From Euclidia mi (taxonomy: Eukaryota; Arthropoda; Insecta; Lepidoptera; Erebidae), in NCBI GenBank assembly GCA_944739405.2, contig OX123197.2, positions 59,806,047-59,870,046 on the forward strand: a stretch of 64,000 nt of DNA, written 5' to 3'. The translations under genes were made by a program, and so were the position numbers. Positions 55,978 to 64,000 of this stretch are shown piece by piece (the first letter of the stretch is position 1; each line of letters opens with the position of its first letter). The notes under the pieces are model-generated. The model did no database searches. It had not been told where the DNA came from and was given only the letters and a program-made list of their open reading frames with translations.

Positions 55978-56640
55978 AATAAAGAACTTGATCAATCAAA
56001 AATCAATCAATCCGACATCATATTTTTCTTTGGGAAACACATTGATCAATTAAAGTTTTTAGAGCCATGTTATCATAATCAACGACAAATAAGGTCATTA
56101 TTAATTTATTAATACAATATTGTATCTCGTTTTCCAAATTTTGAAGATAAATGCTTAATTTGTACACAGATAGGTAAGGCCAGCTGTACTATTTTTCATG
56201 TTATATTATATTAATATATTAGTACTGATACAAAAGGCGATATTTATTGAGAATAACGCCATCTATCGCCAAGACGCCAAGAGAAGAGATTACTCGATAA
56301 ATTTTGAAATATTTTTGTAATTTTTATATACCTACGCATGTATCCCCGAAGGGGTAGGCAGAGGTGTTATACTGCCCAAACATTTTGTTACTATGAAAAG
56401 AAGTTATGCATTGTCAGCTCCCGCTTAATAGAGGGCGTACCTTTTGCCGTTTTTTATTACCAGACTCGGTACTGTGACCGATTTTGTAATATTATATTTA
56501 TACAGCTCCAAACTCCACAACAACATTGAATAAAAGTATTGTATTAGATGCTATGGAGAAAGTTTAGAATTACAACGACGCCTTAATTAATTGTATCAAA
56601 GCATTGTACCAACTTTACCCTTTAGCGGGCGGCTATTTGT
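55978..56640. other. Spacer with a SINE tail
   Basis: Mostly AT-rich. At 56333-56385 ATCCCCGAAGGGGTAGGCAGAGGTG marks a SINE-1 3' end on the minus strand. No gene. Confidence 0.5.
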
Positions 56641-56679
56641 ACCAAACCGGCCAAGTGTTATTCGGGCCATGCACAATGC

Positions 56680-57199
56680 AGGGTTCCGTAGCACCCTTTA
56701 CCCAGTGACCTAAGGACAGAAGGACTTAAGCACAGTAATCATTTTATTGAGCGCAAGTAGAAGTATAAGTTAATTTTCTTTTACTCGTTAATTAGTGAAG
56801 TCTAAATAGTCCTCATAATTTTCAGTTAAAGTTCATTATATGTCACTATTTAGCATACCTACATACTTCGGTCTAAAAGATAGGGGGCAGGGGACACCAT
56901 GCGATTGAAAATATTTCCTAAATATATCGTAGATGGGTCCCTAAACAAGAATCTCGTTAAAATAAACCTAGTGTTTTTGAAATACCTGTCTAAAGATATC
57001 CCATACAATGTCAAAAAAAAGAATTCGATTCCCCAGTTAGGTGTATCTTCTAGTATCCAAATTTGTTTTTTTTTTCAAAATTCCAGTTACAATGTTACAA
57101 CCATGCCAAATTTCATTTTGCGTAAAACCGCGGACGGACAGATAGTTGGACGTACATAGCAAAACTTTAAGCGTTCCTTGTAGTTTACTACGGAACCCT
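56680..57199. mobile_element. MITE-like element with AGGGTTCCGTAG ends
   Basis: AGGGTTCCGTAG at 56680 and its reverse complement at 57188-57199. About 40 bases upstream is CCGGCCAAGTGTTATTCGGG, which I know as part of a common lepidopteran repeat with these ends. No transposase. The 86-codon plus frame inside (56899-57159) is not convincing. Confidence 0.55.
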
Positions 57200-57229
57200 C
57201 AAAACTACGTCCAAAAATTAAAGGTTGTT

Positions 57230-57310
57230 TGGCTCATTAGTCCAGTGGTAACGAGGTCTGCTTCAGACCTCTAAGGTCTGGGTTCATTTCCGTCTGTTCA
57301 TTTTGTTCCG
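57230..57310 (+). repeat. tRNA-like segment
   Basis: AGTCCAGTGGTA (A box, 57239-57250), a GAGGTCTG..CAGACCTC pairing and GGGTTCATTTCC (B box, 57280-57291). Probably a SINE head; the following 280 bases to 57590 hold nothing else recognised. Confidence 0.45.
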
Positions 57311-57599
57311 ACCGCTCCTTGTGCAAATAAAAGGACTTTTAACAAATCTTTTCATTCCAAGCCTTCTACAGGAGATTGTGTTAGCTGAGAATGTGTTCTT
57401 TCTTTGGGCTTTATAAATGTGTAGTAGGAGCGATAGCTAAGACTAGTTAATTGAAAAGGAAAACTTCTTAAATATATGAGTTAAAGGATTGTGGGATATT
57501 CTGCTGCGTTTTGACAAGGGATTAAAACATTTGCTTAGCTTATATTGGATAATCTTTCGCCGATGTTGATTTTTATAATAAATCAGCAGTGTATAATAA

Positions 57600-57870
57600 T
57601 AATGCCTCCATGGTCCAGTGGATAGTGTATGAGACTACTGATCGAAGGTCCCCGGTTCGATTCCCGGGTCGGGCAAAAGCGTTACTGGGTTTTTCTGAAT
57701 ACTCAGTAGCAGCCCGGAGTCTGGTGATGTGCCTGGTAACGGCAATAGGCTCGCCCCCTATTACGTGGGACCTAAATATTCATGGCGAAATGTGGGTGCA
57801 GTATTTACACCTCTGCCTACCCCTTCGGGGATATAGGCGTGAGACTTTAAATAAATAAATAAATAAAAAA
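57600..57870 (+). mobile_element. tRNA-derived SINE (family 1), best copy
   Basis: A box TGGTCCAGTGGAT (57612-57624), B box GGTTCGATTCC (57653-57663), then a body with ACTCAGTAGCAGCCCGGAG, GGTAACGGCAATAGGCTCGCC and CTATTACGTGGGA, and the end CTCTGCCTACCCCTTCGGGG, ATATAGGCGTGAG followed by a TAAA-repeat tail. The last 30 bases match the RTE LINE end at 7826-7855, so that LINE type probably mobilises it. Confidence 0.85.
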
Positions 57871-57953
57871 TTTAATAATATAAGGCGCTAATGATGTTGA
57901 TTATGTAATATTATGTCGATAGTCTAGAGACAGCATTTTTTAGGATAACAAAG

Positions 57954-58654
57954 TGTTCAAACATGAACATGACATTCTTGGCATTCCAACACACATCCAA
58001 CTTATCACCGAGGAAGATGCGTGATATTTTAAGATCATGTAATTTATCACGTACGGCGGTCGGCTCAGACATGCTGCATCGGCACAATACACCGACGGCA
58101 CACAACTAAATACGTGTATATGTGTACATAGAATAAGTTTAGTATATAAGATTATAGTTTTAAGAAATAAACCAGTCATTAGCTCACTCCCGGCTTTGAC
58201 TCATACCCTACCCCTCACCTCTCACTGCGGCCAAGACACCCTTAGCCGTCACCATGATCGGTCTTGTGAGTCTGCTCGACCGGCAGTGAGAAAACCCACT
58301 TCACTACACCCTAATCCTACCCACTTTCCGTCTGTCGCCTTAGGTCTCCCGGCAACAGATATCCCGGCCTAGGGATCCCAGGGACTGCTAGGGAACTAGG
58401 GATTAGGGTTGTATACGCGACAGTCTGTGTGACCACAGTGTACACGGCCTCGCTATACACTATACCTAACAGGGCTAGGGTAGACTAGGGAGTTAGGTTA
58501 GAGTTAGATCTAAAATAGGGATAGGTATATCATAAGATAGGTTAGGCTAGATATAGGAACCAGTAGGCTTAAATTAGGATAAGTCTAGGTTTAGGTACGT
58601 GCAAGCTTAGGGCTATACTTAAGAGCTATCGAAGGTTAGGCCCTAACTTGTACA
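57954..58654 (+). repeat. 5' LTR of the 2.5-kb element
   Basis: TGTTCAAACATGAACATGAC...CCCTAACTTGTACA. TATATAAG at about 58143 and AATAAA at about 58166. The 3' third is strikingly rich in CTAGGG, TTAGG and TTAGGTTAG motifs. Confidence 0.93.
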
Positions 58655-58655
58655 A

Positions 58656-58668
58656 TGGTCCTTCGAGC
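58656..58668 (+). promoter_or_regulatory. Primer-binding site, probably tRNA-Tyr
   Basis: TGGTCCTTCGAGC starts two bases after the LTR. It is complementary to a tRNA 3' end ...GCTCGAAGGACCA, which from memory is that of insect tRNA-Tyr. It primes minus-strand DNA synthesis. Confidence 0.75.
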
Positions 58669-59197
58669 AAAAGCGATATAACATATCTGGAACTCCTGTT
58701 CCCGTAGGCTGTCTAGTTGACTGACTGACACTTATTATATTGCGGGCTAGTGTTCCCCAATCGCACTAGTCTCGTGGTATAGTAAGAGACTAACTAACTT
58801 GATTGCGTCGGGCGGTAGCGAATTAGGTATCGGTCTCCCACAAGCGGGTCGCCCCGGTACTCGAGAAGTCGCACTTACCGTTTCGAGGACGAGATTGCAA
58901 CCAAGTTTAGGGAAAGACATATCTACGTAAACAAGTTAGGATTGGCTAGAGGAAGCAAATAACAATGAATACATAACAAGGGCCTTAGATAAACAAATCA
59001 AGGACCCATACCTTTACAATTAAGAACATGTTACAAGTCATGAAGTCCAATCGAACCTGACTCCCAGAAAACCACAGTGTTGACAAACCGCCATCGTCCT
59101 CGTAACAAGTTACTGCCACAGCCGCGATACACACTTGTATACGAGTTCTGCGCGATCAGAGTTCATGGGCGCTAAATTTTTACGAATATACTAAGTT

Positions 59198-59369
59198 TAC
59201 TACTACTACTACAACGACTACTACTACTACAAATACTACACTACTACTACTACTAATACTACTACTACAACGAATACTACTACTACTACAACGTCTACTA
59301 CTACAACTACTACACTACTACTACTACTACACTACTACTACTACAACGTCTACTACTACTACTACTAAA
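59198..59369 (+). repeat. CTA/CAA trinucleotide microsatellite
   Basis: About 170 bases of imperfect CTA (TAC) repeats with scattered CAACG interruptions, in the interior of the young LTR element. Confidence 0.95.
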
Positions 59370-59646
59370 TAAGAGAAGGGATGGAATTTCTGGAGGGGTG
59401 AATAACATGCAATGGTACAAAACAACTGCATGTTGACTAAATATAAAAGATACCTTGTTTTTTCCTACTACACATAGGTACTTAACATATCCACCGCAAC
59501 GATCCTCAAGGTTCCACAGCAAGCAACGCAATAAGCTGCCGCTGCCAGGACCGCATCATACATGGCCTACAGCCAGCCAACCGAAGCCGTCAAGAAAACG
59601 AATCACCAGTGAACAACAAACTACAGATGCCGTTAACGTTGAGTTG

Positions 59647-59800
59647 AAGCCTACGCCGAAGAGACGCCAGAATGTTCACGCCTGAACATAAGAACTTTCT
59701 AGAGCCTGCCCCGGAGAGGCGCTAGAATGTTCACGCCGGAACATGACCTTCCTGAAGCCTATCCCGAAGAGACGCCAGAATGTTCAAACATGAACATGAC
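59647..59800 (+). repeat. Three tandem pre-LTR/LTR-start modules
   Basis: Units of about 50-55 bases begin GAAGCCTA.CCGAAGAGACGCC and go on to AGAATGTTCAcgccTGAACAT, a small hairpin. Units 1 and 2 (about 59647 and 59702) precede unit 3, whose second half is the true start of the right LTR at 59781. Confidence 0.8.
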
Positions 59801-60481
59801 ATTCTTGGCATTCCAACACACATCCAACTTATCACCGAGGAAGATGCGTGATATTTTAAGATCATGTAATTTATCACGTACGGCGGTTGGCTCAGACATG
59901 CTGCATCGGCACAATACACCGACGGCACACAAGTAAATACGTGTATATGTGTACATAGAATAAGTTTAGTATATAAGATTATAGTTTTAAGAAATAAACC
60001 AGTCATTAGCTCACTCCCGGCTTTGACTCATACCCTACCCCTCACCTCTCACTGCGGCCAAGACACCCTTAGCCGTCACCATGATCAGTCTTGTGAGTCT
60101 GCTCGACCGGCAGTGAGAAAACCCACTTCACTACACCCTAATCCTACCCACTTTCCGTCTGTCGCCTTAGGTCTCCCGGCGACAGATATCCCGGCCTAGG
60201 GATCCCAGGGACTGCTAGGGAACTAGGGATTAGGGTTGTATACGCGACAGTCTGTGTGACCACAGTGTACACGGCCTCGCTATACACTATACCTAACAGG
60301 GCTAGGGTAGACTAGGGAGTTAGGTTAGAGTTAGATCTAAAATAGGGATAGGTATATCATAAGATAGGTTAGGCTAGATATAGGAACCAGTAGGCTTAAA
60401 TTAGGATAAGTCTAGGTTTAGGTACGTGCAAGCTTAGGGCTATACTTAAGAGCTATCGAAGGTTAGGCCCTAACTTGTACA
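59781..60481 (+). repeat. 3' LTR of the 2.5-kb element
   Basis: Same as 57954-58654 apart from about four single-base differences (for example GCGGTC/GCGGTT and ATGATCGG/ATGATCAG). Followed by the CAAAG duplication. Confidence 0.93.
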
Positions 60482-60486
60482 CAAAG

Positions 60487-61242
60487 AATTTGCACACACG
60501 CATCTTACAGACTATAAACGTCTAGAAAATTTTGGCAAAAATTAATGTACTAAAAAGTATGCATCACACGATATATCTAATGGGAATCGAACTCAAGAAA
60601 TGCGCGCACCGACAATACCGAAGAAACAGTTTAAATCATTACACATGCAAACAACATTTTATTTGAGTTCATTGTAGGTATTATTAGCACGTGTTTGCTA
60701 ACAAATTTTGGACCAACAAAACAAATTGGTTAAAAGAAACATGACGAACAACAACAAGCGACCGCAAGAATTTGTCAATTCATTCTAAAACATCTTTGTC
60801 ACCTGTCCCTTCCGTGCCTTTGAGAGCACGTAAAACCGTCGGTTCCGGATGCCAACAAGACCTTTGACAGTCGTTACGGGAAATCAGAACCTTTAAACTT
60901 CCCGACGCTTGACTGAACTGTAGTTAGTAGGTATGTTACAATGTATTTCTATTGCAGAGGTCAGACAGCAATTATTCTGTGACAAAGATAGTATTTTTGG
61001 ATTATAGTAGACAGTAAATTCTAAGTTCCAGGAAGAATTTCTTGAAATTGCAACTAAATCCACGCTAGGACAGAGACGATGATGCTAATACAAATGTTGC
61101 TAGGCAAAATCTTACACCAACCTTTCTGGGCGTATGACGCACCAAAAAAGAACCCAACTAGCAAGTCCCTGTCAATTAACCCATGAGAAGGCGCGCCCTA
61201 AAAAGTTACACGAGCAGGCGTGCGTGAGCAAAACTCTCACGC
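60487..61242. other. Spacer with worn SINE pieces
   Basis: A B-box-like GAGTTCGATTCCC lies on the minus strand at 60582-60594. GAGAGCACGTAAAACCGTCGG at about 60817 and GACAGTCGTTACGGGAA at about 60869 are body pieces of a lepidopteran SINE. No gene. Confidence 0.45.
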
Positions 61243-61429
61243 TAGGGGAGCGGGGGGCACGTTGTTACAATTTTTAGATAGTTGTTAATATGACAAAAGC
61301 TATCAAATAAATTATACATTTGATTACTTGTAATGTTAGTATGTCTATTTAGCTATTAAAATATGACTGAAAAATTATTAAAATTTATGTATTTTTTTCA
61401 CAATGGCGAATTTAACTAAACAAGTAGAT

Positions 61430-61467
61430 TGTAACAACTAGCCCCGGAATCGGGGCTAGTTGTTACA
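61430..61467. repeat. 17-bp-arm hairpin in the pogo-type element
   Basis: TGTAACAACTAGCCCCG, loop GAAT, then the exact reverse complement. Two copies of the recurrent element motif face each other. Confidence 0.9.
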
Positions 61468-61681
61468 TCATCGGGGCACGATGTTACGGTAGATAAATAA
61501 ACAAAATCATTAGTGATACATATTTTTTATTAGTATTTCAAAACAAAATAAACAATAGAGATCACTTTATACAGTCTTCTATCATTTATGAGTAATTATA
61601 ATATCTATTATGGTAATTATTTAAGTATTTTTGTAGAAAATCACTTTGGCAGGAACATTTTTAAATCTTATAATCATTGGG

Positions 61682-61882
61682 TTACGTTAATCTAGGTTTA
61701 CCGTAACCCAATGAGCAACCTTCGTTGTTTTTGGTATACCTGGATAAGTACATCGGACACAAATTAAACATCTCGCTTGCTTTACGAATGCTCGTTTTAT
61801 TCTGAAGTACTTCTGCTGCAGCAGATTCATAAAAGTCTTTACCAGTTATATCTCTTTCTGTTTTTCTTTTATTGTTTCTCAT
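61682..61882 (-). pseudogene. pogo transposase, N-terminal DNA-binding part only
   Basis: 66 codons from ATG 61882: MRNNKRKTERDITGKDFYES, EVLQNKTSIRKASEMFNLCP and MYLSRYTKNN. This looks like the pipsqueak-type helix-turn-helix at the start of pogo/CENP-B/jerky-like transposases, which binds the element ends. The frame stops before the second DNA-binding region and the DDE domain. It could still act as a truncated binding protein, but I infer a relic. Confidence 0.65.
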
Positions 61883-62381
61883 TCTGGAAAAACAAAAAAT
61901 ATGTAGAATTTTTAAAATAAGAAAACGAACGGTACAATACCCGATATGGTAATATTTTTGGGTTGAGTTATTACACGTAACAACTTACCCCAAACAATTG
62001 TAACTACTTGCCCCATGGCACGTATTTTAATATAAATTGAAGTCATTATTAATGGATATCGATAGTAGATTAAAACAATATTTTAAATTAAAGGTAGATA
62101 TATTATAAACATTCAAGGTTAAACATTTTGACAAAATAAAAGATATAGTCATCAGGAATCAAAAATTTCGTAAAGGATTTTTTTACTTACTTGGTTGAAA
62201 TCGGGACACACGCACACAGCCTAGCAGCTTAGCGCTTGGCGGGTCACTGATTGTTTTTATTTAATGCACGATGTTATAAGAAAAGGAATGAGTCCAATTA
62301 TGTCTATCAAAGAGTTTGAAATCCCGGTAAAAAACGCGTGTAACTACTTACCCCTGTAACAACGTGCCCCCCGCTCCCCTA

Positions 62382-62804
62382 CTTCAAATGACGTTTTCTA
62401 TAAGGTCAATTATATTTTTGCTATAAATTTACATTTTATGATAAATTAAAAGTATTTATTTATTTAAAGTACCATGCTTGGTGCACAATGATATACTGCA
62501 CAAAATGCATAATTTTCTTGAACGCATTTTGCTAATGTGGCATATAGAAAGTGTAGCATTTTGCGAAAGTGGCGTTATGTGAATGTGGTATTGAGCACCT
62601 TATCCTACTGATACGATACTAGTGATACGACAATTGATTTGCCAAGCATATTCCTATGCATATTTTGATTCTCTACATGCTATTTCTTAGGTGTTCGCTC
62701 AGATAAGCCCTCGCAAGTTATATTTTTTTAAGCCCCTATAACATTTTCCCTGTACATGTTACAGAGTTACACCCTTTAAAAAAGTAACACTTCTTGATAC
62801 CTTT
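62382..62804. other. Spacer, nothing recognised
   Basis: AT-rich, with no frame or repeat relation seen. Confidence 0.35.
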
Positions 62805-62995
62805 CATCTGTATATATAAAATTCTTTTGTTACTGACTGTATGACAGCAAGCTACAGCCAAAACAACGGGGCATAAGAAGCTGAAAAATTTATCATGAAT
62901 ATTCATTGGTGACTATAGAGATATCCCGAAACTACTACGGGGTCCGGCAAAAACATTTAATGAACGGGCGTAGCTGCGGGCACCTTCTAGTTTGA
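62805..62995 (+). repeat. Dispersed repeat E, copy 3
   Basis: TATATATAAAATTCTTTTGTTACTGAC ... AGCAAGCTACAGCCAAAAC ... GGCGTAGCTGCGGGCACCTTCTAGTTTGATATA. Same family as 12885-13083. Confidence 0.65.
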
Positions 62996-63837
62996 TATAG
63001 GTCTCAAGATGTTACAACACTTGGGATGAAACCAACCATTCTTCTTTGAGAACTTGCCGATCACCCATTGTAGACCTTGTTTACTGTAAGAACCAAATAA
63101 AACATGTAAATAATATAATATCCACTCAGTTAATCAATAACTGTGCATAATAACTACGAAAACACAATCAAATCAATTTTGTTATTAACAAAAAAAATTC
63201 TTACACGAACGGGCGCGTGATGAGCAAAATGCCGCGCTTTTCGATGCACCACTCACAAACCCATCACCACGCAGTCATGGTAGCACTGAGCACCGCGGGA
63301 GTTGCGTCAGAGTAGAGGGGGTGAAATTTTTCATTGTGCTGACAATGCAAATCGGTGAAGCGACGGTTCAATTCGCTACACCACATGTACAGTGAAACTC
63401 TTAAACAAGGTACCAACAAAAACTAACACAGCCATCAACATCTCATCCTCAGCAAACGCGCTTACCCTATTCCATAAGCTAAGCTTCTCCCCATATTGTA
63501 ATAAAGGAGACATTCAGTATGTAAAGAAAGATCAAGTATTCACAGCACGTCTATAGAACGTAAAGTGCATCTCATTAGTTTCCAAAGTTTTCTTATTAAA
63601 ATTTCCTAGGAGGTTTGCCTGAGGATTATGTGACTGACGGCTAAATAAGTTATGAAGCCTTTTTAATTATAAGGCTAATTTTACCCGCCTCCGGTGAAAT
63701 AAATTTGTAAAAATGTCTCCTGGTCTTTGGCTTGTAGGAACGAAAGAAAACGGAGAAGCTGAAATTTTCATTCTTATCTACCGTACTCAATTTAACTACA
63801 TGTACGTTTTTAGCATTAATTATTTTTTATATAGACT
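62996..63837. other. Spacer, nothing recognised
   Basis: No gene. A GC-richer stretch at about 63205-63330 has no recognisable frame. Confidence 0.35.
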
Positions 63838-64000
63838 CACGCCTTTATCTCTGAAGGGGTAGGCAGAGGCGTAATAGGTATTACACCCACATTTTGCCAT
63901 GAATTTTTAGGCCCCACGTAATAGGGAACCTAGGGGCCTATTGCCGTTACCGGGCCATCACCAGACTCCGTGCTGCTACTGAGAATTTGGAAAAACCCAG
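63838..64000 (-). mobile_element. tRNA-derived SINE (family 1), cut by window end
   Basis: Reverse complement of the SINE-1 body and tail: CTCACGCCTTTATCTCTGAAGG, GGGGTAGGCAGAGG, GGGGCCTATTGCCGTTACC and CCGTGCTGCTACTGAGAA. The tRNA head lies beyond the window. Confidence 0.8.

Larger units (their letters stand above)
57954..60481 (+). mobile_element. Young non-autonomous LTR retrotransposon, 2.5 kb
   Basis: Two 701-bp LTRs with ends TGTTCAAACA...CTTGTACA and a 5-bp duplication CAAAG (57949-57953 and 60482-60486). I count about 4 differences between the LTRs (roughly 0.6%), so this is a very recent insertion. A primer site TGGTCCTTCGAGC follows the left LTR. The 1126-bp interior has no gag or pol frame, only a possible basic Pol tail near 59455-59685, a CTA microsatellite and a triplicated pre-LTR module. 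It must be moved by proteins of another element. Confidence 0.93.
61245..62379 (-). mobile_element. pogo-type DNA transposon, deleted derivative
   Basis: Ends GGGGAGCGGGGGGCACGTTG are inverted repeats of about 25 bp, with TA just outside each (61243-61244 and 62380-62381). A motif GTAACAACTWRCCCC and its reverse occurs about eight times, mostly near the ends. One short minus frame encodes a pogo-type DNA-binding start. The 1135-bp length is far too short for a full transposase gene, so this copy is not autonomous. Confidence 0.85.

Noticed and set aside
57589..57858. An 89-codon open frame across the SINE at 57600
   Set aside because: It follows the SINE exactly and includes its pol III boxes; a chance frame.
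59198..59369. CRISPR-like array
   Set aside because: It is a plain CTA/CAA microsatellite with no spacer structure, in a eukaryotic genome.
59731..60006. Minus-strand frames of 64-91 codons repeated at 57911-58179 and 59731-60006
   Set aside because: They are identical because they lie in the two LTRs. They run antisense to the LTR promoter and have no motif.

Overview
The window looks like nuclear DNA of a moth, most likely a noctuid. It is AT-rich and eukaryotic. It carries tRNA-derived SINEs with the 3' end 'CTCTGCCTACCCCTTCGGGG', BEL/Pao LTR elements, RTE, Jockey and CR1-like LINEs, mariner and pogo transposons and many MITEs, a mixture that I know from Lepidoptera. I found no host gene that I can name. 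The only non-transposon coding hint is one 115-bp open segment with good splice sites at 14188-14302.

Left part (1-19 kb): the 3' half of a decayed BEL/Pao element (1 to about 3514); a 750-bp direct repeat at 3515-5015 and 6779-7528, whose first copy is split by a 726-bp solo LTR with a 4-bp target duplication; a LINE ORF1 relic (5169-5880); an RTE-type LINE tail (7805-8735) beside a GC-rich retroposon fragment and a SINE split by a hAT-type MITE (9024-9356); a TA-flanked MITE (9551-10146); and two inverted copies of the GC-rich retroposon with poly(A) and 13-14-bp target duplications (12249-12759 and 14746-15360).

Middle (19-37 kb): a pair of 1-kb inverted arms (19425-20428 and 25134-26134) enclosing a CR1/L2-like LINE (21165-23800); Gypsy-type LTR material (26137-26868); a SINE (27953-28227); a 5'-truncated LINE on the minus strand (28582-30345); another LINE ORF1 relic (31107-31830); and a 3.6-kb LTR element without genes (32916-36485).

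Nested block (38.8-56 kb): a mariner (38794-40079), an RTE tail (40580-41215), then one Jockey copy cut into three pieces. A 7.3-kb BEL/Pao element (41522-48834, 5-bp target duplication TCCCC) sits in its ORF1. That BEL element's gag is itself split by a MITE with perfect 32-bp inverted repeats. A nearly intact FP25-type LINE (49064 to about 53936) sits further along the same Jockey ORF1.

Right part (56-64 kb): MITEs and SINEs, a very young 2.5-kb non-autonomous LTR element (57954-60481, LTRs about 0.6% different, 5-bp target duplication CAAAG, probable tRNA-Tyr primer site), and a 1.1-kb pogo-type element (61245-62379) full of copies of one inverted motif.

Nothing here works as an operon or pathway. 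The logic is that of transposons landing in transposons. The autonomous LINEs could supply enzymes to the SINEs, whose tails they share. Such a block, with no host gene and fragments on both strands, would fit the W chromosome, pericentromeric DNA or a piRNA cluster, but the sequence alone cannot decide.
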